Below the pieces are notes generated by a model, which had not been told where the DNA came from, did no database searches, and saw only the letters and a list, made by a program, of their open reading frames with translations. DNA of 64,000 nucleotides, taken from Flavobacterium sp. HJ-32-4 (GTDB taxonomy: Bacteria > Bacteroidota > Bacteroidia > Flavobacteriales > Flavobacteriaceae). The stretch is taken from assembly GCF_022532105.1 (NCBI RefSeq), contig NZ_CP092832.1, forward strand, positions 992,001-1,056,000, read 5' to 3'. Made by a program: the position numbers and the translations under genes. This document shows, piece by piece, positions 38,801 through 45,450 of this stretch (its first letter is position 1; each line of letters opens with the position of its first letter).

Positions 38801-39045
38801 GCACTACCAACGTCATCGCGTTGTATCCGAACCCAACCAATGGGGCTGTAACTGTTGACACGGGCCATCGTATGCCGGATACTATCATAGTAATCGACAA
38901 TCTCGGAAGGCTGATCAGCCAGTTCAAGCCGACTGCCCTGAAATCGACATGGCAGATGGACGGACACGAGGATGGGGTGTATTACATCAAAATCCAGTTC
39001 GGTCAGGAAGAGATCACCAAAAAGCTCATCCTCAGAAAGAACTAA
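29863..39045 (+). CDS. Giant T9SS-secreted repeat protein, adhesin-like
   Basis: 3060 residues, secreted by the Type IX system. Order: signal peptide (1-22, ending TAFGQ); four ~105-residue CUB-like modules that each begin with a Cys...YP segment and contain WAGEY (first starts ~23, then ~229, ~435, ~745), interleaved with fibronectin III-like domains (NITSNSARLNW..., STTYYYWVRSNC); a ~90-residue SusE/SusF-like domain (866-955; GEVKFRLNGAWNLNWGG); two Ig-like domains (960-1100; IKWYSAATGG, YYVSQ); 22 tandem 66-residue units (1101-2551); five ~70-residue units (2552-2903; TACxSYxLPxLxNGNYYT); and a sorting domain at ~2984-3060 (LYPNPTNG). No catalytic motif. Cell-surface adhesion or matrix function is the likely role (inference). 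Confidence 0.92.
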   Translation: MKLKITLFALWAVLCCIPTAFGQCVTGGLYPDTAFTPACSGTQEIVNTDCWAGEYAQINITANNQYVFASSTATDFITVTDGAGSTIYAFGTSPVSWNSNSVSGVIRYYIHKTSGCVAENVGRIRYITCTPAGCGQPSGLNVTNITSNSARLNWTAPGTAPSVGYDCYISTSNTAPTAATVPTGTVASTVNSISGLSASTTYYYWVRSNCNATKSGWVSGGSFTTIAFQACNGASFGLYPETTFTPAYTGNFEEITADAWAGEYSNVNVLANKQYTFTSTVGTDYVTVTNAAGTVVYASGTSPVIWNSGNVTGVIRYYLHANSSCGDDSVSRQRLIIATDSCNQPTSLSTTNITSSSATLTWSTPSTPSGGYDYYFSTSSTAPNAATTPSGNLNTNNITLNNILAPSTTYYWWVRSNCGATKSAWSGPITFTTLAVPVGCTTGTLWPSTTYTPQCTGTQELIVNNAYGGEYSNISVPNNYKRLTFASSVSTDFITITNAAGTQVLAYGTTPVVYNVENAPVTLRYYIHTNSACGTQNINRNRYITCDNTVCVTPVSLTSSNVTSSGALLSWNFSMSQAANYEFYVSTSSAVAPQYTTAPTGSSPTLAAPIGNLNPSTTYYFWVRSACNNTDKSNWVYGGSFTTLATTVCGDPTNVSIINVTSNSAFVSLTAPSPFPTSGYQYYFAGSNVAPNSATTPTGTFPAVGQANITGLNPNQTYYAWIRSACGGSSVGNWVSAGSFTTVAAASCNGTAGVFGVYPPGTFTIPTCDGSAQVISTGSWAGEYANVNVTAGKYYTFTSSVATDYLTITNATGNIVFASGQTPVVWYSGTTTGTIRYFMHTNSSCGAEQVNRTRSVSCAAPVVGIVGTAAAGWDTDVFMSSVDGVNFTLNNYALTTGEVKFRLNGAWNLNWGGATFPTGTGVQDGPNIPVVGCTYNITFNLNTKAYTFTTTSTSPSAPTGTANQIVCNNPTLASFTVTGTNIKWYSAATGGNLLAANTSVTIGTTYYASQSNGTCESPTRLAVTAIATPLPTASATQTFCTGATVANLQATGTALKWYNVPANGTVLTGATVLAAGTYYVSQTLSGCESGRRAVTVTLTPKVTPTFTQVAAICSGATLSALPTTSNNGITGTWSPALNNTTTTTYTFTPGANQCANTTTMTITVNPVVTPTFTQVAAICSGATLSALPTTSNNGITGTWSPALNNTTTTTYTFTPSAGQCATTRTMTITVNPKVTPTFTQVAAICSGATLSALPTTSNNGITGTWSPALNNTTTTTYTFTPGANQCANTTTMTITVNPVVTPTFTQVAAICSGATLSALPTTSNNGITGTWSPALNNTTTTTYTFTPSVGQCATTRTMTITVNPKVTPTFTQVAAICSGATLSALPTTSNNGITGTWSPALNNTTTTTYTFTPGANQCANTTTMTITVNPVVTPTFTQVAAICSGATLSALPTTSNNGITGTWSPALNNTTTTTYTFTPGANQCANTTTMTITVNPVVTPTFTQVAAICSGATLSALPTTSNNGITGTWSPALNNTTTTTYTFTPAANQCANTTTMTITVNPVVTPTFTQVAAICSGATLSALPTTSNNGITGTWSPALNNTATTTYTFTPAANQCANTTTMTITVNPVVTPTFTQVAAICSGATVSALPTTSNNGITGTWSPALNNTTTTTYTFTPAANQCANTTTMTITVNPVVTPTFTQVAAICSGATLSALPTTSNNGITGTWSPALNNTTTTTYTFTPAANQCANTTTMTITVNPLVTPTFTQVAAICSGATLSALPTTSNNGITGTWSPALNNTTTTTYTFTPAANQCANTTTMTITVNPVVTPTFTQVAAICSGATLSALPTTSNNGITGTWSPALNNTTTTTYTFTPAANQCANTTTMTIIVNPLVTPTFTQVAAICSGATLSALPTTSNNGITGTWSPALNNTTTTTYTFTPAANQCANTTTMTITVNPIVTPTFTQVAAICSGATLSALPTTSNNGITGTWSPALNNTTTTTYTFTPAANQCANTTTMTITVNPVATPTFTQVAAICSGATLSALPTTSNNGITGTWSPALNNTTTTTYTFTPAANQCANTTTMTITVNPIVTPTFTQVAAICSGATLSALPTTSNNGITGTWSPALNNTTTTTYTFTPAANQCANTTTMTITVNPLVTPTFTQVAAICSGATLSALPTTSNNGITGTWSPALNNTTTTTYTFTPAANQCANTTTMTITVNPIVTPTFTQVAAICSGATLSALPTTSNNGITGTWSPALNNTTTTTYTFTPAANQCANTTTMTVTVNPIVTPTFTQVAAICSGATLSALPTTSDNGVTGTWSPALDNTATTTYTFTPDAGQCADTATMTITVNPIVTPTFTQVAAICSGATLSALPTTSNNGITGTWSPALDNTATTTYTFTPDAGQCADTATMTITVNSIVTPAFTQVEAICSGATLALPSTSENGITGTWSPAFDTTVTTTYTFTPDAGQCAETTAMTIIVTPNVTPVFTQVAAICSGDPLLALPMISDNGITGTWSPALDNTTTTTYTFTPDAGQCATTATMAITVHPVPVVSTMTDITACVSYTLPELANGNYYTAADGQGTMLVAGDAITSTQTIYIFADNGNCMAQTSFVVTITETAVIDELADVTVCGSYTLPVLTSNANYYTAPGGAGTMLQAGDVITTSQTVYLYVEGAIATCTAESDVVITINPVPTVESFEDVTACDSYVLPSLANGNYFTASNGAGVMLNAGDVITASQTIYIYVTNGDCTAESHFDVIITPTPTVEDRSDVTVCDAYTLPALTTGNYYTESNGQGEMLIEGDVITSTQTVYLYATNGDCEAETSFTVTVLPAPTVESFEDVTACGSYILPALAGGNYYTEPNAGGTLLLAGDSISQTQTVYVYANNGTCSAESSFTVIIPTVDNTVVVNEATLTANQSGATYQWVSCDDLPSVILGETGQSFTATANGQYAVIVTLDGCTIMSDCITIDSLSIDQPGTTNVIALYPNPTNGAVTVDTGHRMPDTIIVIDNLGRLISQFKPTALKSTWQMDGHEDGVYYIKIQFGQEEITKKLILRKN
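33163..37515 (+). repeat. 22 tandem repeats of 198 bp (66 residues) in the giant gene
   Basis: Each unit reads VTPTFTQVAAICSGATLSAL... and ends TITVNP, with two conserved cysteines (AICSG and NQCA or GQCA). Units 1-18 are nearly identical; 19-22 diverge stepwise, and unit 21 is one residue short. Units 1, 3 and 5 open with Lys and carry PGANQ, while 2 and 4 carry GQCATTR, which gives a 396-bp higher-order period at the start of the array. Confidence 0.95.
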
Positions 39046-39065
39046 CCGCTTTTTTCCAAACAATA

Positions 39066-39102
39066 AATCCGGATACTGTTTATGAGTGTCCGGATTTTTT
39101 TT
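39066..39102 (+). terminator. Terminator of the giant gene
   Basis: An 11-bp stem (AATCCGGATAC with GTGTCCGGATT, one G-T) followed by T8, 21 nt after the stop codon. Confidence 0.9.
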
Positions 39103-39141
39103 GTGCAGGCGAATCCAAGAGGTGCGCCGCCCCCTTTTCGA

Positions 39142-40140
39142 TTATAAAGAATGTCTCAGGATCAGCCCGCTCTTATTCGGCACCTGCCGCTTATCGCCTT
39201 TTAGGATCATACCCGCCATCAGACGACCCATCGCCTCGAAATCGGTGGAGATCGTTGTGATGCCTTTTTCGACTACTTTTTTGAGTGGCGTTTCGTTGTA
39301 GGAGATGATACCGAAGTCGCGACCCGCTTCAAATCGCTGTTCCTTCGCCCGTTCAATTACACGCACCAGGTCGCGGTCGTTGGGGATGACGTATACCTCG
39401 CCCGGCACAATTTTCCGTTGGCCGAACGACCGGATGCTGTCGTGGGGAAGGGCCATGTCACGGCAGAACTTTCGGAAGCCTTCCAGCATACCCTGGGGTT
39501 CGCGGAAATCCGGAAAAATCAGGATCAGTTTTCCGTATTTCGACAAACGGGAATGCGCCTGTTTCAGTCCGTCGTAAATGTCTTTTGCAAACGGTTGGTA
39601 CGCCGCTGCGTATTGGCTAAGATTCGGCTGCACCTGGTCAAGCAGGTACACGTCTTCAGGCGGAAGCGTTGCCAGCACTTCTTCTGCTACTTCCAATTCA
39701 CATGGGTTGATGACGTAATGGGTGTAGTTTCCTTTCGCGTCGTCGACCAGCTTTCGGAACACCTGCGGATTAAAATGATGGAAGAAGATATCTACCTGGA
39801 TTTCCGTTCCGATGTGTTCCAGAAAACTATTGTAAAGATCTTCCTTGAAACTATTGAGCTCATCGAACAACAGGAATACTTTCCGTTGGATGCTAACGCC
39901 CGTGCTTTTGACGTAATAGCCTTTTCCGGGATGGGCGAAAAGGATGCCGCGCTTCTTGAGTTCATCGTAAGCCAACAAAACCGTGTCGCGCGATAAACCG
40001 AATCCCAGGCAGACTTTGTTCACCGAGGGCAAGCGGTCCCCCTTCGAAAGTCGTCCGTCGCGGATGGCCTGTTCAACCGAGGCGATGATCTGCCGGTACT
40101 TCGGAACGCCTGAATTTTCCTGGATGGTAATAAGCCCCAT
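39142..40140 (-). CDS. GntR-type regulator with periplasmic-binding-like sensor domain
   Basis: 332 residues: an N-terminal GntR winged helix (KYRQIIASVEQAIRDGRLSKGDRLPSVNKVCLGFGLSRDTVLLAYDELKKRG, ~14-65) and a C-terminal LacI/PBP1-like sugar-sensing domain (~90-330; VFLLFDELNSFKEDLYNSFLEH, GFRKFCRDM, FEAMGRLMAGMIL). Regulators of this build control sugar genes in Bacteroidota. It is divergent from galM, the GH53 galactanase, galK and galT with only 93 bp between, so galactose or a galacto-oligosaccharide is the likely signal (inference). Confidence 0.88.
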   Translation of the reverse strand: MGLITIQENSGVPKYRQIIASVEQAIRDGRLSKGDRLPSVNKVCLGFGLSRDTVLLAYDELKKRGILFAHPGKGYYVKSTGVSIQRKVFLLFDELNSFKEDLYNSFLEHIGTEIQVDIFFHHFNPQVFRKLVDDAKGNYTHYVINPCELEVAEEVLATLPPEDVYLLDQVQPNLSQYAAAYQPFAKDIYDGLKQAHSRLSKYGKLILIFPDFREPQGMLEGFRKFCRDMALPHDSIRSFGQRKIVPGEVYVIPNDRDLVRVIERAKEQRFEAGRDFGIISYNETPLKKVVEKGITTISTDFEAMGRLMAGMILKGDKRQVPNKSGLILRHSL

Positions 40141-40172
40141 AACCTCATTTTAGCGTCGCAAGATACAAAACT

Positions 40173-40186
40173 GGTAGGTACAGGTA
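40173..40186. promoter_or_regulatory. GGTA repeat, candidate operator
   Basis: GGTAGGTACAGGTA, three GGTA words within 14 bp in the middle of the 93-bp GntR-galM spacer, 22 bp before the galM -7 box. It is not a palindrome, so the assignment as operator is only positional. Confidence 0.25.
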
Positions 40187-40207
40187 TGGCATCGTCTTCG
40201 ACTTTTT

Positions 40208-40215
40208 TACTTTTG
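40208..40215 (+). promoter_or_regulatory. -7 box of the galM operon
   Basis: TACTTTTG, exact match, ends 18 nt before the ATG at 40234. Confidence 0.5.
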
Positions 40216-40233
40216 GATGTGAACGCTTCAACC

Positions 40234-41286
40234 ATGGAACTGACGAATATTTCCCGCTTCTCCCAAAATGTCCGTATCCGCTCGTTCGGGTTTACCCCGC
40301 GGGGCCACGCGTCACGTCTGTATACGTTGCGGAACGAACGTGGGACGGAATTGGATGTCACCGATTACGGTGCGACTGTCACCTCTTTTCGGATTGCAGA
40401 CGGAACCGGTAGGGTTCGGGATATCGTGCTCGGTTTCGACGATGTGGCCGACTACGCCGCTTCTTTCCGGTTACGTGCGGCACCGTATATGGGCGCTACG
40501 GTCGGACGGTATGCCGGTCGGATCGCATTTGGCGAGTTTGAATGGGAAGGCGGTCGCTTTCGGCTTTCGCGCAACAATAATGGGCATTGCCTGCACGGGG
40601 GCAAGAAGGGCTGGAGCCGCCGCATTTGGTCGCTGGTATCGCTTCATGACGGCGATAATCCCGCCATCCGCCTACAGCATGTGAGTCCGGATGGCGATAT
40701 GGGCTTCCCCGGCAAAGTCACGGTTAACGTAACCTATACCCTCACCGAGCAGGATGAATTCGTCATCGAATACGAAGCCACATCCGATGCCGATACCGTC
40801 GTCAACCTCACCCATCATAGTTATTTCAACCTTGATGGGCATACGGGAGACGTCCGCCAACAACAGATGATGGTCAATTCTACCCGCAAGCTCGAAGCCG
40901 ACGAAGAGAACATTCCAACAGGACGCATCCTGAAGCTCGATCATTGTCCGTTTGACTTCACGTCCCCGAAAAACTGTCCGGAAGCGATCGACACGACCTT
41001 CGTACTCGACGATCCGTCGCGACCGGCTGCCACGCTTTTCAGTCCGGAAAGCCAATTGCAATTGCTCGTCTACACTGACCAGCCCGGCGTTCATATATAT
41101 GTCGGAGGGAATTGTTTTGGACTTCTGGCCGGTAAGGAGAAAGCCGCTTATCATCCGCACAGCGGCATCTGCTTCGAGACACAGCATTTCCCGGATGCAC
41201 CGAATCACCCGCATTTTCCGTCGACGGTACTGCGGAAAGACGAACGCTATTTCCAGAAAACAATCTATAAAATTCAACCGCTATGA
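40234..41286 (+). CDS. galM: Aldose 1-epimerase (mutarotase)
   Basis: Interconverts alpha and beta anomers of galactose (and glucose), the step that feeds galactokinase. 350 residues, the usual length. Motifs: the N-terminal YGATVTSFRI, GATVGRYAGRIAFGEF, the catalytic-His segment NLTHHSYFNLDGH (~190-202) and the catalytic-Glu region HSGICFETQHFPDAPNHPHFPS near the C-terminus. The start at 40234 follows the -7 box by 18 nt; a longer in-frame start at 40186 would lie upstream of the box. The stop overlaps the GH53 start (ATGA), which indicates translational coupling. Confidence 0.93.
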   Translation: MELTNISRFSQNVRIRSFGFTPRGHASRLYTLRNERGTELDVTDYGATVTSFRIADGTGRVRDIVLGFDDVADYAASFRLRAAPYMGATVGRYAGRIAFGEFEWEGGRFRLSRNNNGHCLHGGKKGWSRRIWSLVSLHDGDNPAIRLQHVSPDGDMGFPGKVTVNVTYTLTEQDEFVIEYEATSDADTVVNLTHHSYFNLDGHTGDVRQQQMMVNSTRKLEADEENIPTGRILKLDHCPFDFTSPKNCPEAIDTTFVLDDPSRPAATLFSPESQLQLLVYTDQPGVHIYVGGNCFGLLAGKEKAAYHPHSGICFETQHFPDAPNHPHFPSTVLRKDERYFQKTIYKIQPL

Positions 41287-42356
41287 AAAAACTGATGGTT
41301 AGCCTTATGGCCGCCGCATTCGCATTGCTTTCGTGTTCAAGCAGTGAGTCCGAACCGAATCAAAACCCCAACCCCGAACCTTCGTTTATACGCGCTGCTG
41401 ATATTTCGTTCCTCCCCGAGATCGAAGCCGCCGGCAACGCGTTTTACAAAGACGGACAGCCACAGGATGTAGTCACAACGCTGGCAGAGGCCGGCTGCAA
41501 CTACATCCGGCTCCGTCTCTGGAAGAATCCAGTATCGGGACATTCGACCATGGCCGAGGTTAAGGCGATGGCCGCCCGTGCGCGTGCCGCCGGTATGCGC
41601 GTTTGGCTTACCGTACATTTCTCTGATACCTGGGCCGATCCGGGTCACCAGACAATTCCTGCCGAGTGGAACGGTTTCTCGTTCGACCAGATGAAAACGG
41701 CGGTATCGGCATATACTTCCGATATCCTCACCCAGATTCAGCCCGATATTTTCCAGATCGGAAACGAAACCAACGATGGCTTCCTTTGGCCTATGGGACG
41801 GCTGACGCAAAACGAGTCGCAATACCTCGCGCTTACGGAAGCGGTTTCCACAACCATTCGTGCCGAAGCACCTAATACGAAAATCATGTTGCATTTCGCC
41901 GGACTCACGGGTTCCGATTGGTTCTTCAACAAAACGGCTGCGATCGATTTTGATTACATCGGGATATCCTATTATCCGGTGTGGCACGGTAAGAGTCTTT
42001 CGGAGGTAAAAAACACTATCGATGCCCTCGGGGCCGCCCACCAGAAGAAGGTGATCGTAGCCGAAACGGCCTATCCGTTTACGTTGAGTTGGAACGACTG
42101 GACCAATAATCTTGTAGGGCTAGAAAACCAATTGATTCCAGCCTTCCCGGCCACGCCTTACGGGCAAAAGAGCTACCTGAACTCTCTCAAAGGCACTATC
42201 AAAACCACGCAATGGGGTATCGGATTCGCCTATTGGGGAACAGAATGGATCGCCTGGAACGGTAACCAATCGACGGAAGGATCTGCGGCCGAAAATCAGG
42301 CGCTATGGGACTTCGACCACAATGCACTCGAAGCACTCGACGCTTTCGCGGAATAA
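41283..42356 (+). CDS. GH53 arabinogalactan endo-beta-1,4-galactanase, lipoprotein
   Basis: Cuts beta-1,4-galactan, a side chain of pectin, giving galacto-oligosaccharides. The signal peptide ends in a lipobox at Cys18 (ALLSC), so it is a lipoprotein, followed by a Ser/Asn/Pro-rich linker. The GH53 (alpha/beta)8 domain has the acid/base Glu162 in QIGNETNDG and the nucleophile Glu261 in VIVAETAYPF, with GCNYIRLRLWKNP and WLTVHFSDTWADPGHQ typical of the family. It is inside the galactose operon, which links polymer cleavage at the surface to sugar phosphorylation. No SusCD pair is nearby. Confidence 0.93.
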   Translation: MKKLMVSLMAAAFALLSCSSSESEPNQNPNPEPSFIRAADISFLPEIEAAGNAFYKDGQPQDVVTTLAEAGCNYIRLRLWKNPVSGHSTMAEVKAMAARARAAGMRVWLTVHFSDTWADPGHQTIPAEWNGFSFDQMKTAVSAYTSDILTQIQPDIFQIGNETNDGFLWPMGRLTQNESQYLALTEAVSTTIRAEAPNTKIMLHFAGLTGSDWFFNKTAAIDFDYIGISYYPVWHGKSLSEVKNTIDALGAAHQKKVIVAETAYPFTLSWNDWTNNLVGLENQLIPAFPATPYGQKSYLNSLKGTIKTTQWGIGFAYWGTEWIAWNGNQSTEGSAAENQALWDFDHNALEALDAFAE

Positions 42357-42372
42357 ACCAAGCCTTCTCGCC

Positions 42373-43557
42373 ATGAAAAAAAAGGAACTCATACGTGCGG
42401 TCACGGCCTTATTTGAAACGCACTACCACACCGAGCCACAGCGGATGTTTCTCTCGCCGGCACGCATCAACATCATCGGGGAACATGTCGACTATAACGA
42501 TGGTTTCGTTTTGCCTGCAGCCATCAACAAGTATGTGTGCTTCGCAGTATCCGAACATCATGGCGACCAATGCACGCTTTTTGCAGGCGACCTGAACGAC
42601 ACGCTGTTGTTCTCGATTGACGATCCGGTCGTGCCGTCTGACAAAACATGGGCAAACTACCTGTTGGGCGTATTGGCCCAATGCAAAGAGCGCGGCCTAC
42701 CGGTTCGGGGATTTAAGTTGGCATTTGCGAGCAACATTCCGATGGGTGCCGGACTTTCATCGTCTGCTGCACTTGAATGTGGGTTTGCCTATGCCCTGAA
42801 CGAATTGTTCGACCTCGGCCTTACGCAACAGGAAATCGCACTGATGGGCCAGCGTTCCGAACACACCTTTGTGGGCGTCAACTGCGGCATCATGGACCAG
42901 TTTGCCTCGGTTTTCGGAAAGAAGAACCACGCAATCCGTCTCGACTGCACGTCACTTGACTATGATTACCATACCGCCGATTTTGGCGATTATACACTGC
43001 TGTTGCTCGATAGCAAAGTAAAACATAGCCACCTCACATCGGGCTATAATGTACGCCGCCAACAGGTAGAGGCCGGATTTGCGGTCTTGAAGCAACGATA
43101 TCCCGGCATCACTACCTTCCGTGACCTGACCATCGAACAGGTCGAAGCAGCCCAAGACGCATTGGACGAGGTAATCTACCGCCGTTGCCGTTTCGTGGTG
43201 AACGAAATCCGGCGGGTGCGGGAGGCGGTCGATGCACTTGACCAATCCGACTTCGTCCGTCTGGGCGCGTTGATGAATGCTACACACGATGGACTTTCAA
43301 ACGACTATGAAGTAAGCTGCGACGAGCTCGATTTTTTGGTGGAGGCCATCCGCGCGGAAGAAGGGGTGCTCGGCGCCCGGATGATGGGTGGCGGCTTTGG
43401 CGGCTGCTCCATCAACCTCGTCCGTAAGGAAAAACAAAACGAGCTTATCCGACGCCTTTCGACCGCTTATAAAGAGAAGTTCGGTGTTGCGCTCGAAGCC
43501 TATAAAGTGAAGATTGCCGATGGTACGATGGCGTGTAAGACTCCTAAAATCGCCTGA
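42373..43557 (+). CDS. galK: Galactokinase
   Basis: Phosphorylates galactose to galactose 1-phosphate with ATP (GHMP kinase). 394 residues. Motifs: the galactokinase signature ARINIIGEHVDYNDGFVLPAA (~30-50), the ATP-binding loop PMGAGLSSSAALE (~124-136) and the C-terminal GARMMGGGFGGCSINLV. I chose the ATG at 42373 (MKKKELIRAV); the frame extends upstream into the GH53 gene, but the family start agrees with 42373. galT starts 2 nt after its stop. Confidence 0.94.
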   Translation: MKKKELIRAVTALFETHYHTEPQRMFLSPARINIIGEHVDYNDGFVLPAAINKYVCFAVSEHHGDQCTLFAGDLNDTLLFSIDDPVVPSDKTWANYLLGVLAQCKERGLPVRGFKLAFASNIPMGAGLSSSAALECGFAYALNELFDLGLTQQEIALMGQRSEHTFVGVNCGIMDQFASVFGKKNHAIRLDCTSLDYDYHTADFGDYTLLLLDSKVKHSHLTSGYNVRRQQVEAGFAVLKQRYPGITTFRDLTIEQVEAAQDALDEVIYRRCRFVVNEIRRVREAVDALDQSDFVRLGALMNATHDGLSNDYEVSCDELDFLVEAIRAEEGVLGARMMGGGFGGCSINLVRKEKQNELIRRLSTAYKEKFGVALEAYKVKIADGTMACKTPKIA

Positions 43558-43559
43558 CA

Positions 43560-44579
43560 ATGAACGTATTTGATCAGCACGAACACCCGCACCGCCGTTT
43601 CAACCCGCTATTGGGCGAGTGGGTATTGGTGTCACCCCACCGGGCGAAGCGACCCTGGCAGGGACAGGAAGAGGTTGCCGCCCAAGAAGTGCGTCCTCAC
43701 CACGATCCGTCGTGCTACCTGTGCCCCGGGAACGAACGTGCGAATGGTGAGGTCAACCCCGATTACGAAGGAAGTTTCGTCTTCGATAATGACTTTGCCG
43801 CCTTGAAACCGGACGCCGTAACCGGCGGAACGGGTAGCGGTTTTTTCCGCGCCCAACCGGAACAGGGACTATGCCGGGTCGTCTGTTTTTCCCCCCGCCA
43901 CGACCTGACCTTACCCGACATGGACGTCAGCGCCATCGCAGGCGTGGTGCGGACCTGGCAACGCGAGTATGCCGATTTAGGTAGCCGCGATTTCATCCGC
44001 TACGTCCAGATTTTTGAAAATAAAGGTGCGGTGATGGGTTGTTCGAATCCGCATCCGCACGGACAGATTTGGGCGCAGTCGTCGTTGCCCACCCTGGTGC
44101 AGCGCACGCAAGACCATCTTTTGGCGTATTTCGAACAAGAGGGGCGTAGCCTGCTGGCCGATTACCTGAACGACGAGCTGACGGCCCACGAGCGCATCGT
44201 TATCGAAAACGACCACTTCGTGGCACTGGTGCCGTTTTGGGCGACCTGGCCTTTCGAAACAATGATTATCAGCAAACGCCACTTTGGCCGGATTACGGAT
44301 ATGACCGACGAGGAAGTCGGTTCGTATGCCGCCCTCATCAAAGACCTCACGATGCGATACGATGCGTTGTTCCGCACGTCGTTTCCGTATTCAGCGGGCA
44401 TCCACCAGGCGCCAACAGATGGAGAAACCCATCCGGAATGGCATTTCCACATGCATTTCTATCCGCCGTTGCTGCGGTCGGCGGCGGTTAAGAAGTTCAT
44501 GGTGGGCTATGAGATGTTGGGAGAATCGCAACGAGACATCACACCTGAGAAAAGTGCAGGAATGTTGCGGGACCAGTAA
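43560..44579 (+). CDS. galT: Galactose-1-phosphate uridylyltransferase
   Basis: Swaps UMP between UDP-glucose and galactose 1-phosphate, giving UDP-galactose and glucose 1-phosphate (Leloir pathway). 339 residues. The nucleophile region GCSNPHPHGQIWA holds the HPH motif (~159-163). An N-terminal Cys-containing segment CYLCPGN and WATWPFETMII are as in class I enzymes; the metal-binding HxxWHFHMHFYPPLLRS segment is near the C-terminus. It closes the operon. A UDP-galactose 4-epimerase (galE) is not in the window and must be encoded elsewhere. Confidence 0.95.
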   Translation: MNVFDQHEHPHRRFNPLLGEWVLVSPHRAKRPWQGQEEVAAQEVRPHHDPSCYLCPGNERANGEVNPDYEGSFVFDNDFAALKPDAVTGGTGSGFFRAQPEQGLCRVVCFSPRHDLTLPDMDVSAIAGVVRTWQREYADLGSRDFIRYVQIFENKGAVMGCSNPHPHGQIWAQSSLPTLVQRTQDHLLAYFEQEGRSLLADYLNDELTAHERIVIENDHFVALVPFWATWPFETMIISKRHFGRITDMTDEEVGSYAALIKDLTMRYDALFRTSFPYSAGIHQAPTDGETHPEWHFHMHFYPPLLRSAAVKKFMVGYEMLGESQRDITPEKSAGMLRDQ

Positions 44580-44591
44580 GATTGACGTAGG

Positions 44592-45440
44592 TCAAAACGG
44601 AAAGGGTATCCCCGGTAATTCCTCGCGTATCAAACCAAGGACGGTCTCCCTCCCGGCTCCATTCGATTTCATATAACGCAACGACGTAGCCCCTTCCGAT
44701 TTCGAAAGTTTCCGATTCGCATCATCTGTCAATAAGCCATGATGGTGGAAGGTAGCATCCAGAAAACCCTGTTCGCCCAGCAATCGCGCCAGAAAAAGCT
44801 GCGATAGAGTCGACGTCCACAGGTCATCGCCGCGCACGATGAGGTCGACTCCAAAATACAAGTCGTCTGCCAACGATGCAATCTGGTAGGCCGGGCCACC
44901 GTCGCGTTTCCGGATGATGAAATCAGAGGTGCCTGCCTCCAGGTGGCCGATCCGGTTGGTGCCGTCCAACGTTCGCACTGAAATGGGCCCCGCATCATCG
45001 GTGTTGATCCGCCAGGCCACGTCGGGCGCGTCCAGGGGAAGTTGTCGGGCACGGCAGCCGGTCGCATCGTGACCACCTTGCTCCGCCAGTTGTTTACGGG
45101 AGCAGCCGCAGGCATAGACCCTTCCCGTCGCCACCAATCGTTGCAACAGGGTTTCGTATAGCGGCATCCGCAGGTATTGTGAAAAGTGTTGGTGGAAGTC
45201 CGTCGCCGTTTTGGGGCCTTCGTCCCATTCTACTTGTAAGAAGGCAAGGGAATCGAAGATATCGGTGACATACGCATCGCGCGTACGGCCTCGGTCAATA
45301 TCGTCGATCCGAAGCAGGATTTTGGCGCCGTGTCGTTTGGCCAGCGCTGCCGTCAGCAGGAACGAATAGGCATTCCCCAAATGAAGATAACCACTGGGAG
45401 TAGGCGCTAACCGGGTTTTGGTGAACGACGGGTACTGCAT
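44592..45440 (-). CDS. gluQ: Glutamyl-Q tRNA(Asp) synthetase-like protein
   Basis: Catalytic domain of a glutamyl-tRNA synthetase without the anticodon-binding half, 282 residues, the size of GluQRS, which attaches glutamate to queuosine in tRNA-Asp. The ATP site is TRLAPTPSGYLHLGNAYSF (HIGH-type motif HLGN) and the loop LSKSEGATSLR (KMSKS type). A Cys cluster (YACGCSRKQL and GCRAR) looks like the zinc site of this family. It lies 10 nt after ansA on the same strand. Confidence 0.85.
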   Translation of the reverse strand: MQYPSFTKTRLAPTPSGYLHLGNAYSFLLTAALAKRHGAKILLRIDDIDRGRTRDAYVTDIFDSLAFLQVEWDEGPKTATDFHQHFSQYLRMPLYETLLQRLVATGRVYACGCSRKQLAEQGGHDATGCRARQLPLDAPDVAWRINTDDAGPISVRTLDGTNRIGHLEAGTSDFIIRKRDGGPAYQIASLADDLYFGVDLIVRGDDLWTSTLSQLFLARLLGEQGFLDATFHHHGLLTDDANRKLSKSEGATSLRYMKSNGAGRETVLGLIREELPGIPFPF

Positions 45441-45450
45441 CGCATCCGTT

